A stretch of DNA of 64,000 nucleotides, from contig NZ_JAJSAP010000002.1 of NCBI RefSeq assembly GCF_021729035.1, positions 496,001-560,000 of the forward strand. Reading direction: 5' to 3'. Under the pieces are notes generated by a model that was not told where the DNA came from, did no database searches, and worked only from the letters and a program-made list of their open reading frames with translations. This document shows positions 27,283-35,870 of the stretch, in pieces. This DNA is from Microbulbifer sediminum (GTDB lineage Bacteria > Pseudomonadota > Gammaproteobacteria > Pseudomonadales > Cellvibrionaceae). The position numbers and the translations under genes were made by a program. Each line of letters begins with the position of its first letter. Within the stretch, counting starts at the first letter, position 1.

Positions 27283-28532
27283 CAGAGCGTTACCCCGAAC
27301 GCCTCGGCAACCCGCATAGCACTGTTCACGCCATCCTCATGAAAGCCGTTATCCCAGTAAGCACCGCAGTACCAGGTGTGATTCTGCCCATTGATCGACT
27401 CCCACTGTTTCTGTGCCTGCATCCCCGCCACCGAAAACTGGGGGTGGGCGTATTCGAACCGCCGGATCACCTTCTCCGGATTGATCTTATCGTCCGCATT
27501 CAGGGTGACACAATAAGTCTGCTCACACTCCAGTCGCTGCAGGATATTCATGTTGTAAGTCAGCACAGGCAGCCTGTCCTTGTCCCCCTGGAGGCGATAA
27601 TTCCAGCTGGCCCAGCTCCGTTGACGCCGGGGCAACAGGTCGGTGTCGGTATGTAACACCACCGAATTCTCGGCGTACGGAATGGCTCCCAGAACATCGC
27701 GCTCTGCGTGCGTCGGTGTATCCAGGCATGCCAGGGCCTGGTCGGAATGGCAGGCCAGGACCACGGCATCAAAATCCAGGGCCTCACCAGCGGCCGTGTG
27801 CACGGTCACTCCATCAGAGCCACGAATGACACTGGCAACTGGCGTGGAGAGCCGGATTCGCCCGGTAAACTCCTTCACCATGGGCCCGATATATTTCCGC
27901 GAGCCCCCCTTGATCACCCGCCACTGGGGCCGGTTGGTGATGTTCAGCAGGCCGTGATTGAAAAAGAAGCGCACGAAAAAACTGACAGAGAAATCCAGCA
28001 TCTGTGACATGCTGGCCGACCAGATGGCCGATCCCATCGGTACCAGGTAGCGGTCGGTGAATTCGGCAGAGTAGCCGTTGTCCCGCAGATACTGCCCCAG
28101 GGTTAATTGGTCGCCGAGCCTGCCGTCGCGCCAGTCGCGCACAGCTGCGCGATTGAAGCGCACAATATCCCGCAGCATTCGCCAGTGCCCAGCACTGAAC
28201 AGGTTACGGCGCTGGGCGAACAGGCTGTCGAGGTTGTTGCCAGCGTACTCAAAAGACTCCCGGTCGGAACAGACGCTGAAGCCCATGTCCGTGGGCTGGG
28301 AATCCACGCCCAACCGCTCCATCAACTTGATGAAGTTGGGGTAAGTCCAGTCGTTGAAAACGATAAAGCCGGTATCGATGGCCAGGCGATGATCGCCCTC
28401 ATCGACATCCACGGTGGCGGTATGCCCTCCCAGGCGATCCGCAGCCTCAAACAGGGTGATGTCGTGCCTCTTGTTCAACAGGTAGGCGGCGGTCAGGCCG
28501 GAAATACCGCTGCCTACAATCGCTATGCGCAT
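27282..28532 (-). CDS. FAD-dependent amine-oxidase-fold oxidoreductase (COG2907-like)
   Basis: A 416-residue flavoprotein. It opens with the dinucleotide-binding motif 'MRIAIVGSGISGLTAAYLLNKRHDITLFEAADRLGGHT' and ends with the typical 'WYCGAYWDNGFHEDGVNSAMRVAEAF'. It resembles desaturase/isomerase-type amine-oxidase-fold enzymes acting on hydrophobic substrates. The ATG at 28532 is chosen because AAGGA lies upstream; the longer frame to 28604 adds a non-family head. It is separated from the SDR gene by about 158 bp, so a secondary promoter there is possible. The probable role is redox modification of a fatty acyl chain together with the methyltransferase (inference). Confidence 0.88.
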   Translation of the reverse strand: MRIAIVGSGISGLTAAYLLNKRHDITLFEAADRLGGHTATVDVDEGDHRLAIDTGFIVFNDWTYPNFIKLMERLGVDSQPTDMGFSVCSDRESFEYAGNNLDSLFAQRRNLFSAGHWRMLRDIVRFNRAAVRDWRDGRLGDQLTLGQYLRDNGYSAEFTDRYLVPMGSAIWSASMSQMLDFSVSFFVRFFFNHGLLNITNRPQWRVIKGGSRKYIGPMVKEFTGRIRLSTPVASVIRGSDGVTVHTAAGEALDFDAVVLACHSDQALACLDTPTHAERDVLGAIPYAENSVVLHTDTDLLPRRQRSWASWNYRLQGDKDRLPVLTYNMNILQRLECEQTYCVTLNADDKINPEKVIRRFEYAHPQFSVAGMQAQKQWESINGQNHTWYCGAYWDNGFHEDGVNSAMRVAEAFGVTL

Positions 28533-28690
28533 CCAGGATTCCTTATTATTCAACCAGCCACCACCGCCATCCCCGGCTGCGCTGACTTCACGTCCAAAAT
28601 ACAAGCGCAGGAGTACCTGCCCTCATGCGAAGCAGGCCGGCCTGCAGCCGGCAACGAAGCATCCCTGTTCCGCAACTCCCCATGACTCTG

Positions 28691-29470
28691 TCACTGCCGC
28701 GCCGCCAGGGATCTGATCCGGGTCATCCTGGGCGCGGAAAAACGAAACCAGAGGGAACGGAAAAAGCCGAAAAACCGCAGTGGCCAACTGAGCCGCCAGG
28801 GAAAATCGATTGTGCTCTTGCCACGCAACAGGCCCCTCTCGATGCACTCAGCAGCTTCTTCCGGGGTCATCAGGAAAGGCATCTCGAAATCATTGCGCTC
28901 TGTCAGCGGTGTATCGATAAACCCCGGACGGATATGCACCACTTTCAGGCAGGTGCGGGACAGGTCTGCACGCACGGCGTCGAGGAAATAACCCAGCGCC
29001 GCCTTTGAAGCGCCATAGGCTTCGGCCCGGGGAAAACCAACCACTGACGACAGGCTCCCGACCGCGGCGAAGACCGGCGCCTTGCTCCGGGCGAGCAACG
29101 GCAGGGCCTGACGGAGGGTGTTGATAGCCCCAAAAAAATTGGCGTCGAAAACCCGCCGGTAGCTGGCGCTGTCGAGCCGCAGGCCATCGTCGTATTCGCA
29201 AGTGCCGGCACACGCCACCACCATATCCAGGTGATCGGTGAGCTCTGCCAGCTCTGCGCCCACACGGTCCATACCCTCATCGTCGCTCACGTCACAGGAA
29301 AGCAGGCGAATCCGCGTGGGTGCTGCCTTCTGAACCTCCGACAGGGACTCCTTGCCGCGACTGCTGATGATGACAAAGTTGTTATGTTCCGCCAGGCGCC
29401 GGGCCAGGGCCTCACCGATTCCGGAGCTGGCGCCGGTAATCCAGACAGTTTTCCCTTCTATTGCGGTCAA
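28691..29470 (-). CDS. Short-chain dehydrogenase/reductase
   Basis: A 259-residue classical SDR. The NAD(P) motif is T12-G-A-S-S-G-I-G19, and the catalytic residues are Ser in 'AVGSLSSVVGFP' and Y152-G-A-S-K156. The C-terminal 30 residues ('LSWPLRFFGFFRSLWFRFSAPRM') are hydrophobic and basic and could dock the enzyme at the membrane, fitting a lipid substrate. It starts 21 bp downstream of the SnoaL-like gene, in the same transcription unit driven by the promoter at 29951-29979. Confidence 0.9.
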   Translation of the reverse strand: MTAIEGKTVWITGASSGIGEALARRLAEHNNFVIISSRGKESLSEVQKAAPTRIRLLSCDVSDDEGMDRVGAELAELTDHLDMVVACAGTCEYDDGLRLDSASYRRVFDANFFGAINTLRQALPLLARSKAPVFAAVGSLSSVVGFPRAEAYGASKAALGYFLDAVRADLSRTCLKVVHIRPGFIDTPLTERNDFEMPFLMTPEEAAECIERGLLRGKSTIDFPWRLSWPLRFFGFFRSLWFRFSAPRMTRIRSLAARQ

Positions 29471-29491
29471 AAAAACCTCCTGTCGCTAACG

Positions 29492-29926
29492 TCAGCCGGC
29501 CGCACGGGCCATGCGCGCCTTGATGCCTCGCACAAGGGCACCAACTACGGGCACACGCTCGTACACCATGGCGCCGACATCGTAAAAGTCTTCGTGGTAG
29601 TGGATACGCTTACCGAAACGCAACAGGCTGCAGCCCCGTAATTGCAGCGGCCGCCCACCATTCAGCGAGTGGTGTGCGTAATGCATCACCCACGGCAGGC
29701 AGGCACTATCATCGGCATCGACAACCTGCCCGAACTCGAACCGGCAGCTCTTGAGCCCCCGGCTCATACCGTCGAAATACGCCTGCAGTGCCTCCAGTCC
29801 CTCCACCCGGTGTATGGGATCACAGAACACGACCGAAGGGTCATAGATCTGGCCCAGATCTCCTGTATCCGCCTCGAGAAAGTCCCGGTAAAACGACTGC
29901 AGCTCCCCGATCAGGCCGTTCATGCT
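29492..29926 (-). CDS. SnoaL/NTF2-like fold protein, first gene of the sigma-linked cluster
   Basis: A 144-residue single-domain protein of the SnoaL-like/NTF2 fold ('LQSFYRDFLEADTGDLGQIYDPSVVFCDPIHRVEGLEALQAYFDGM'). Such proteins bind hydrophobic ligands or act as cyclases or isomerases; the substrate is not known. The ATG at 29926 is the only start compatible with the promoter at 29951-29979, since the GTG at 29968 lies inside the promoter itself. Spacing to a predicted transcription start near 29944 leaves a short leader. Confidence 0.82.
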   Translation of the reverse strand, partial: SMNGLIGELQSFYRDFLEADTGDLGQIYDPSVVFCDPIHRVEGLEALQAYFDGMSRGLKSCRFEFGQVVDADDSACLPWVMHYAHHSLNGGRPLQLRGCSLLRFGKRIHYHEDFYDVGAMVYERVPVVGALVRGIKARMARAAG

Positions 29927-29950
29927 GTCACCCTGTTGATATTTCCGGAA

Positions 29951-29979
29951 TAGTACGCCGATGGCCACTTATCGGATCA
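29951..29979 (-). promoter_or_regulatory. ECF-sigma-type promoter for the lipid cluster
   Basis: On the minus strand TGATCC (29979-29974) is followed after 16 bases by CGTACTA (29957-29951). This matches the divergent promoter at 30026-30054 in both elements and spacing. The -35 TGATC element is the one known for ChrR-linked sigma factors. Confidence 0.7.
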
Positions 29980-30025
29980 TCACCGAACTGATAGCCGATT
30001 TAAACGGAAATTCCCATATAAACGG

Positions 30026-30054
30026 TGATCCACCCGCCTCCACCCCACGTATCC
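30026..30054 (+). promoter_or_regulatory. ECF-sigma-type promoter for the sigma/chrR operon (autoregulation)
   Basis: TGATCC (30026-30031), 16 bases, then CGTATCC (30048-30054). The same elements and spacing occur on the other strand at 29951-29979. Transcription would start near 30061, 24 bases before the ATG at 30085, so the upstream GTG at 30025 cannot be the start. Confidence 0.7.
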
Positions 30055-30084
30055 GGGATCGACAAACGCGGAAAGACCGATAAG

Positions 30085-30720
30085 ATGGCTCTAGCAACAC
30101 GGAAAGACACCAACACCGGAACCACTGTGCAGCAGACCCAGAATCGCGATGATGACTGGAGCAAATTGCTTGTACTGGTCGGCACCCGCCAGGACCGATC
30201 AGCTTTCGAGCGCCTGTTCCATCATTACGCTCCCCTGATCAAGGGCTTCCACTACAGTCGCAGCGCCCAGGCTTTCTCCTCAGAGGCAGCCGACGAGCTG
30301 GTGCAGGAAGTCATGTTCCGGGTCTGGCGCAAGGCGGCCAGCTTTGACCCTTCCCGGGCATCGGCCAATACATGGATTTACACCATCATGCGTAATTGCC
30401 GGATCGACATGCTGCGCCGCAACAGCCGGCGGCAGGATGCGGATGGCTGTGATGTGGAAGTGGACGATATCTGGGACGAGTCGCCGGAAAGCCAGCCACT
30501 GCTGGTGCTGCAGCACAGGCGCAGCCAGAGGGATATCTCTGAAGGCCTGCGCAGTCTCCCGGCCGAGCAGAGTCACGTGCTGGAGAAGGCCTATATGGAA
30601 GGCAAGTCTCACAGTGAAATTTCCACTGAACTGGGACTACCGTTGGGTACGGTCAAATCCCGCGTAAGACTGGCTTTAAAGAAGCTTGAAGCGATCTTGA
30701 GCAAACAGGGTGCATCATGA
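30085..30720 (+). CDS. ECF RNA polymerase sigma factor (ChrR-linked, ECF11-like)
   Basis: A 211-residue sigma factor. Region 2 spans about 40-105 ('FERLFHHYAPLIKGFHYSRSAQAF', 'ELVQEVMFRVWRKAASFDPSRASANTWIYTIMRNCRIDMLRR') and region 4 about 150-205 ('LPAEQSHVLEKAYMEGKSHSEISTELGLPLGTVKSRVRLALKKLE'). The anti-sigma gene overlaps its stop (ATGA). The architecture and partner match the RpoE-ChrR pair of Rhodobacter sphaeroides, which is released by singlet oxygen. It probably directs transcription of its own operon and of the lipid cluster. The ATG at 30085 is chosen over a GTG at 30025 on promoter grounds. Confidence 0.92.
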   Translation: MALATRKDTNTGTTVQQTQNRDDDWSKLLVLVGTRQDRSAFERLFHHYAPLIKGFHYSRSAQAFSSEAADELVQEVMFRVWRKAASFDPSRASANTWIYTIMRNCRIDMLRRNSRRQDADGCDVEVDDIWDESPESQPLLVLQHRRSQRDISEGLRSLPAEQSHVLEKAYMEGKSHSEISTELGLPLGTVKSRVRLALKKLEAILSKQGAS

Positions 30721-31424
30721 TTCGACACCATCCCGACAACAACCTGCTGGTTGAGTACGCCTCCGGCAGCCTGCCCTGGGCCATGAGCCTGGCAGTGTCA
30801 GCGCATCTGCAGCTGTGTCCGCAGTGCCGGAGGGAGAACGAGCACCTGAACCATATTGGCGGCGGCCTGCTGGAAGGGTGCGAACCCCAGGAAACGACAG
30901 GCGATGCCCTGGATCGACTGATGCAGCGCATCGATGCCGAGCCGACTGCCGGTGGCGCCACGGGGCCCGAGCGGGCACCAGAGTCGCCAAAAAGCCGCTC
31001 ACGCAATACCCGGGATGATCGCGACCCGGCCCTGGCGCGCCTGCCCCGGGTAATCCGCAAGCTGATTGGCGACAACCGACCGCTGAAATGGCGCCGCGTG
31101 TCCCCGTCCCTGAAGACCACACGGCTAACGACCGGGCAGGACCGCTATGAAGTAGCGTTCCAGCGTATCTGCCGCGGCGGTAAGGTGGTCGAACATGACC
31201 ACCGGGGGCGCGAGGTTACCCTGGTGTTGTACGGCAGCTTTTCCGATGCCGACGGCGTCTACACCCCCGGAGACTTCCTCCTGCGGGAGCCCGGCGAGGT
31301 ACACCAGCCCATTGCCACCCAGGACCAGGAATGCCTGTGCCTGTCGGTGGTGGAGGCTCCCGTGCACGTGAAGGGGCCCCTGGGCTGGCTGGTGAACCCA
31401 CTGCTTTCCTTCCGACCTGCATAA
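30717..31424 (+). CDS. chrR: ChrR-type zinc-binding anti-sigma factor
   Basis: A 235-residue anti-sigma factor. The N-terminal ZASD zinc site is intact: H5, H30, C34 and C37 ('SAHLQLCPQC'), in the pattern H-x24-H-xxx-C-xx-C of ChrR. The C-terminal half (about 130-215) is a cupin domain with 'VVEHDHRGREVTLVLYGSFSD' and 'REPGEVHQPIA'; in R. sphaeroides ChrR the cupin domain is needed for response to singlet oxygen. The linker (about 75-115) is charged and low in complexity. The ATG overlaps the sigma stop. By homology it holds the sigma factor inactive until the signal appears. Confidence 0.92.
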   Translation: MIRHHPDNNLLVEYASGSLPWAMSLAVSAHLQLCPQCRRENEHLNHIGGGLLEGCEPQETTGDALDRLMQRIDAEPTAGGATGPERAPESPKSRSRNTRDDRDPALARLPRVIRKLIGDNRPLKWRRVSPSLKTTRLTTGQDRYEVAFQRICRGGKVVEHDHRGREVTLVLYGSFSDADGVYTPGDFLLREPGEVHQPIATQDQECLCLSVVEAPVHVKGPLGWLVNPLLSFRPA

Positions 31425-31471
31425 TGGCCTGCGCCCGGGATTAAGCCATTTCCCGGGGGTAAAAAGGCAAC

Positions 31472-31507
31472 AAAAAGGGCGGGCCGCGCAAGCGGCCCGC
31501 CCTTTTC
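31472..31507. terminator. Bidirectional terminator between chrR and IOR
   Basis: AAAAGGGCGGGCCGC (31473-31487) pairs with GCGGCCCGCCCTTTT (31492-31506), loop GCAA. A runs before and T runs after make it functional in both directions, which fits the convergent chrR and indolepyruvate oxidoreductase genes. Confidence 0.88.
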
Positions 31508-31530
31508 ATTCCGCCGATCACTATTTCGCC

Positions 31531-34500
31531 CTATGGTGACTTTTCCGCCTCGGCCGGGGAACGGGTCATAACCGTGGCACCACCCCGGGCCTGGTGTTTA
31601 CCGGAAGTGAACTGTTCCAGCAGCTGCTCCCAGCGGCCACGCACAGCGGAGAACTTTCGCTCACGCACATGGCCATAGCCACGCACCTGTTGCGGCAATG
31701 ACAACAGCTCGAGGGCTGTATCCAGGTTATCCGCACGCAGCTCCTGCGATACCACCTTCACCGCCCGCGCCACCTGGCGCGCCCAGCGGCGCTCCTCGCG
31801 GCGCTCACGGGTATAGCCGAAGATATCGAATACCGTCCCACGCAGCACACGTCCCTTCGCCAGCAGTGGCATCAGCTTGCCCACCCAGGGCCCCAGCACC
31901 ATCTTTTGCACGCGCCCGGCACTGTCCGGCCGCGCCAGCAGTGGTGGCGCCATATGAAAGCGCAACTTGTAGTCGCCGGTAAACGTCTCCCGCAGCTGGC
32001 GCTGGAAATCCTCGCCACTGTAGAGCCGGGCCACCTCATACTCGTCCTTGTACGCCATAGCCTTGAACAGGCTGCTGGCCGCCGCGCGGGTCAGGCGCCC
32101 ATCCCCCTGGGCCATCGACTGCTCGGCCCGGCGCAGCCGGTCCAGGGTACGGGTGAAAAACGCCGCGTAGGATTCGCTCTGGTAGGCAGTCAGCTCAGCA
32201 CTCAGGCGTGCCAGCAGCGCGTCCAGGCTCTCTTCCGCTTGCTGGATCTGCACCGGTTGCTCGGGCACCAGCAAACGGTCGATGGCCCCGGGGTTGGCCA
32301 CCAGCAGGCGGCCTGCCCGGAAGGCCCGCAGGTTGTTTTCCACCGCCACACCATTCAGCTCGATGGCACGCTCCAGGGCCGCATCGGCAATCGGCAGCAG
32401 GCCCTGTTGGCAGGCGTAGCCCATCAGCATCAGGTTACTGGAGACGGTATCGCCAAACAGTGCCTGGGAGTAACGGTTGGCATCGAAGGCAAAGTATTCG
32501 GCGCACAGCGACTCGATACTCTGCTGGGTGGCATCTGCCGGGAATGCCAGCTCGTTGTCCCGCACGAAAGCCGCCACCGGCACTTCGGCAGTATTGACCA
32601 GGGCTCGCACCCTGCCCTCGGCCATCTTGGTTCGCTGGCCGGCAGCAGTCACCATATCGCAACCCAGCACCAGCTCGGCGGCGCCATCGCGAATACGCGC
32701 GGTGGTAATGTCCTCCGGCCGCGCCGCCACTTTCACGTGCGCCACAACGGCACCGTTCTTCTGGGACAGACCGGTAAAGTACAACGTGGTACTGCCCTTT
32801 TCTTCCAGGTGCGCGGCCATGCCCAACAGGGCCGCCACCGTAAGCACCCCGCTGCCACCAATACCGGCCACGAGGATACTCAGGGGTTGCTGCAACTGCG
32901 GCTGCGGCGCCTGCGGCAGGCGGGCGATTTCCGCGTCCAGGGATTCGGCCAGCGACTGCACCGGAGGCTTTTTCAGTTCGCCGCCTTCCACGCTGACAAA
33001 GCTGGGGCAGAAACCGTCGGCACAGCGCATGTCCTTGTTGCAGCTGGACTGGTTTACCTGGCGCTTGCGGCCATAGGCTGTCTCCAGGGGCTCCACCGCA
33101 ATACAGCTGGATTGCTCACTGCAATCGCCGCAGCCCTCGCACACCCGGTGGTTGATCAACAGGCGGGTCGCCGGGTCGGGCATCTGCTTTTTCTTGCGCC
33201 GGCGGCGCTTCTCCGCCGCGCACACCTGCTCGTAAATAATGGCGGTAACGCCCTCCACTTCCCGCAGGCGACGCTGGACCGCGTCGAGGTCCGCGCGGGG
33301 CACGACCTGCAATGCACCCGGCAACTCGCTCCTGTGCTCTCGCCAGTGGTCCTCGTGCTCGGTGACCAGCACCACTTCCCCGACACCCTCCGCCAGCAAC
33401 TGGGCTGCCAGCGTGGGCGCGGTGACCTCTCCATCAGCCGGCTGGCCACCGGTCATGGCCACCGCGTCGTTGAGCAGGATCTTGTAGGTGATATTGACCT
33501 TGCTGGCCACCGCCTGGCGGATGGCCAGCAGGCCGGAATGGTTATAGGTGCCATCGCCCATATTCTGGAAAATATGATTGGCACTGGAGAAACGGTGCAG
33601 GCCCACCCACTGGGCCCCCTCGCCGCCCATATGGGAGTAGGTGTCGGTGCGCAGCCCCTTGCCCAGCGCCATGATATGACAGCCGATCCCGGCACTGCCC
33701 AGGCTGCCCTCCGGCAGCTTGGTGGAGGTGTTGTGCGGGCAGCCGGCGCAGAAAATTGGCTCACGGGCCAGCAGCCCGGCGGCTTTCGCCGGGGTATCAG
33801 CACCCAGTTTCTGTGCCACCGGCAGCAGCTTCGCGGCCAGCTCGGTATCTCCCAGCCAGCGGGCGATGGCTTTAGCCACCTGGTCCGGGCCAAACCCCCA
33901 GATCGCCGGTAGCAGGTCATTGCCGGCCAGGTCTTTCTTGCCCACAACCTTTGGGCGTTCTCCGTCCGCCCACCCGTACATCAGGTTCTTGAGCTGGTCC
34001 TCAACCAGCGGGCGCTTCTCCTCCACTACCATCAGGCGCTCCATGCCCGCGGCAAACTCACGCATGCCACGTGGCTCCAGCGGCCAGCTCATGGCCACTT
34101 TGTAGATGGAGATTCCCGCCCGCTGCAGGTCCGCCTCGGTCAGGTTCAGCAATTTCAGCGCCTCCAGCAGGTCACCGTGGGCCTTGCCCACAGTGACGAT
34201 ACCGAAGCGCTTGCGCGCCGCTTCCACTACGGTCTTGTCGAGGCGGTTGGCATAGGCGAAGGCCTGCGCTGCCGGCAACCGCTCCTCCAGCATACGGCGC
34301 TCGTATTCGAGCCGTTCCGCCGGCCAGTTCAGGTGCGGGTCGTAATTGAGCCCATGGGGCGGGACAGTAAAATCGTTGGGTAAGACGAATTGCGGCAGGT
34401 CAGGCACCAGCAGTGAGGCACCGCTTTCCACCGTCTCGGTGATGGTCTTGAAGCCCACCCACAGCCCTGAGTAGCGCGACAGGGCAATGCCGGCCAGGCC

Positions 34501-35079
34501 GAGGGTCAGGTATTCGTCTATGGTTGCCGGGAACAGGAGCGGCATCATCACCGACTCGAAGATCTGGTCGGTGTTGTGGGAGAACATTGAGGACTCGGCC
34601 GTGTGGTCGTCGCCGCAGAGGGCCAGCACACCACCGAGACGGGATGTACCCTGGACATTGGCCTGGCGGAAGACATCGGCACTGCGGTCCACACCGTGCC
34701 CCTTGCCGTACCAGATGGCAAAGACCCCGTCGCGGGTAGCCTGCTGGCGATAGTGGTCCAGCAGCTGGGTTCCCCAGATATTGGTGGCCCCCAAATCCTC
34801 GTTGATACCGGGCTCGAAATGGATGTCGCGCTCCGCCAACAGCGCCTTGTGGCGCCAGAGGGCCTGGTCGTAGCCGCCCAGCGGAGAACCGCGGTAGCCG
34901 GAGATATAACCGGCGGTGTTAAGACCCGCCTGCTCGTCCAGCTGCTTCTGCATGATCGGCAACCGCACCAGCGCGTCTATGCCGGTGAGAAAGACCCGCC
35001 CCTCGTCGCGGGTAAATGCCGCCTTGAGGGAATACTCGCGATCGAAGCCCAGCTCCTGGTCGCTCTCTACCATTGCCAT
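31531..35079 (-). CDS. Indolepyruvate:ferredoxin oxidoreductase, fused subunits
   Basis: An 1182-residue fusion of the alpha and beta subunits of IOR, which decarboxylates aryl-2-oxoacids to aryl-acetyl-CoA using thiamine diphosphate and reduces ferredoxin or a similar acceptor. The N-terminal part has the pyrimidine-binding fold ('AGYISGYRGSPLGGYDQALW', 'GKGHGVDRSADVFRQANVQGTS'), followed by a TPP-binding region ('HIFQNMGDGTYNHSGLLAIRQAV'). One ferredoxin-type cluster is at C647, C650, C653 and C659. From about 740 is the gamma-type domain ('ILVAGIGGSGVLTVAALLGMAAHLEEKG'). The ATG at 35079 is chosen; AAGCAGGT upstream is the ribosome site. It is divergent from an Lrp regulator. Substrates are probably aromatic 2-oxoacids from transamination. 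Confidence 0.94.
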   Translation of the reverse strand: MAMVESDQELGFDREYSLKAAFTRDEGRVFLTGIDALVRLPIMQKQLDEQAGLNTAGYISGYRGSPLGGYDQALWRHKALLAERDIHFEPGINEDLGATNIWGTQLLDHYRQQATRDGVFAIWYGKGHGVDRSADVFRQANVQGTSRLGGVLALCGDDHTAESSMFSHNTDQIFESVMMPLLFPATIDEYLTLGLAGIALSRYSGLWVGFKTITETVESGASLLVPDLPQFVLPNDFTVPPHGLNYDPHLNWPAERLEYERRMLEERLPAAQAFAYANRLDKTVVEAARKRFGIVTVGKAHGDLLEALKLLNLTEADLQRAGISIYKVAMSWPLEPRGMREFAAGMERLMVVEEKRPLVEDQLKNLMYGWADGERPKVVGKKDLAGNDLLPAIWGFGPDQVAKAIARWLGDTELAAKLLPVAQKLGADTPAKAAGLLAREPIFCAGCPHNTSTKLPEGSLGSAGIGCHIMALGKGLRTDTYSHMGGEGAQWVGLHRFSSANHIFQNMGDGTYNHSGLLAIRQAVASKVNITYKILLNDAVAMTGGQPADGEVTAPTLAAQLLAEGVGEVVLVTEHEDHWREHRSELPGALQVVPRADLDAVQRRLREVEGVTAIIYEQVCAAEKRRRRKKKQMPDPATRLLINHRVCEGCGDCSEQSSCIAVEPLETAYGRKRQVNQSSCNKDMRCADGFCPSFVSVEGGELKKPPVQSLAESLDAEIARLPQAPQPQLQQPLSILVAGIGGSGVLTVAALLGMAAHLEEKGSTTLYFTGLSQKNGAVVAHVKVAARPEDITTARIRDGAAELVLGCDMVTAAGQRTKMAEGRVRALVNTAEVPVAAFVRDNELAFPADATQQSIESLCAEYFAFDANRYSQALFGDTVSSNLMLMGYACQQGLLPIADAALERAIELNGVAVENNLRAFRAGRLLVANPGAIDRLLVPEQPVQIQQAEESLDALLARLSAELTAYQSESYAAFFTRTLDRLRRAEQSMAQGDGRLTRAAASSLFKAMAYKDEYEVARLYSGEDFQRQLRETFTGDYKLRFHMAPPLLARPDSAGRVQKMVLGPWVGKLMPLLAKGRVLRGTVFDIFGYTRERREERRWARQVARAVKVVSQELRADNLDTALELLSLPQQVRGYGHVRERKFSAVRGRWEQLLEQFTSGKHQARGGATVMTRSPAEAEKSP

Positions 35080-35085
35080 GGGTAC

Positions 35086-35141
35086 ACCTGCTTATGATTA
35101 TTACTATCGGCACAAAATTAACACCGCCCCCATAAGCAGGT
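35086..35141 (-). promoter_or_regulatory. Inverted repeat spanning the IOR ribosome-binding site
   Basis: ACCTGCTTATG (35086-35096) and CATAAGCAGGT (35131-35141) are perfect 11-base inverted copies, 34 bases apart. In the leftward IOR message the 3' arm contains the Shine-Dalgarno AAGCAGGT seven bases before the ATG, so pairing would hide it. The repeat could instead be an Lrp-type operator. Confidence 0.5.
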
Positions 35142-35310
35142 CATACCAAATTGAACAGGAATACGGCATAATACAGCCACAAGTCACCAAAGACTGTCGA
35201 GTAGCTGCAACAAATCATCAATTTAAGGCGCTTAACGGACACTTGCGAAGACACTGGAGACAGACTACCGCAGGCCGGTCGCGCCCCCCGGAGAGAGAAT
35301 CAGCAACACC

Positions 35311-35796
35311 ATGGCCTACGTTCTGGACGCCATCGACAAGAAGATCCTGGAGATACTGCAGGAAGACGCCACCATCCCCAATATCGAGTTGGCGGAAAAA
35401 GTGTGCCTGTCCCCTTCCCCCTGCTCCCGCCGGGTAAAGAACCTGCATGAACAGGGCTTTATCAAGCGTGCAGTGACCCTGCTGGAACCGCAGATGGTGG
35501 GCCTGCCGGTCAGTGTATTTATCCAGGTGACCCTCAACCACCAGGTCAAGAAAGAGCTGCAGGACTTCGAGTCAGTGATCGAAAAGTGGCCCGAGGTCAT
35601 GGAGTGCTACCTGATGACCGGTGATTTCGACTACCTGTTGCGGGTGGTGGTACCGAACCTGCAGGCATACCAGGAATTCCTCGACAAGAAGCTGACCGAA
35701 TTGCCGGGTATTGACCATATCAAGAGCAGTTTTTCCCTGAAACAGGTGCGCTACCGCACCGAGCTGCCGCTGGAACAACTGCTGGAACAGGAATAA
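35311..35796 (+). CDS. Lrp/AsnC-family regulator, divergent from IOR
   Basis: A 161-residue Lrp-type regulator: HTH at about 1-60 ('LDAIDKKILEILQEDATIPNIELAEKVCLSPSPCSRRVKNLHEQGFI') and a RAM ligand domain from about 65-150 ('EVMECYLMTGDFDYLLRVVVPNLQAYQEF'). It is 231 bp from the divergent IOR start. It probably controls IOR in response to an amino acid, perhaps aromatic. A weak GAGAGAGAA element lies before the ATG. It is clearly a different paralogue from the protein at 19230-19742. Confidence 0.9.
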   Translation: MAYVLDAIDKKILEILQEDATIPNIELAEKVCLSPSPCSRRVKNLHEQGFIKRAVTLLEPQMVGLPVSVFIQVTLNHQVKKELQDFESVIEKWPEVMECYLMTGDFDYLLRVVVPNLQAYQEFLDKKLTELPGIDHIKSSFSLKQVRYRTELPLEQLLEQE

Positions 35797-35870
35797 CACT
35801 CCCACCGGGCCGCCCCGCTGCGGCCCTTCCCTTTCCTTACTTGCGGGCCAACAGCATCGCCGTCCCACGC

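Noticed and set aside
29966-30027. GTG starts for the SnoaL-like and sigma genes at 29968 and 30025
   Set aside because: Both lie at or upstream of the predicted promoter elements, so they cannot be within the transcripts.
31906-33912. 668-codon open frame on the plus strand
   Set aside because: It is fully antisense to the IOR gene, whose motifs and length are clear. Long antisense frames are common in GC-rich genes.
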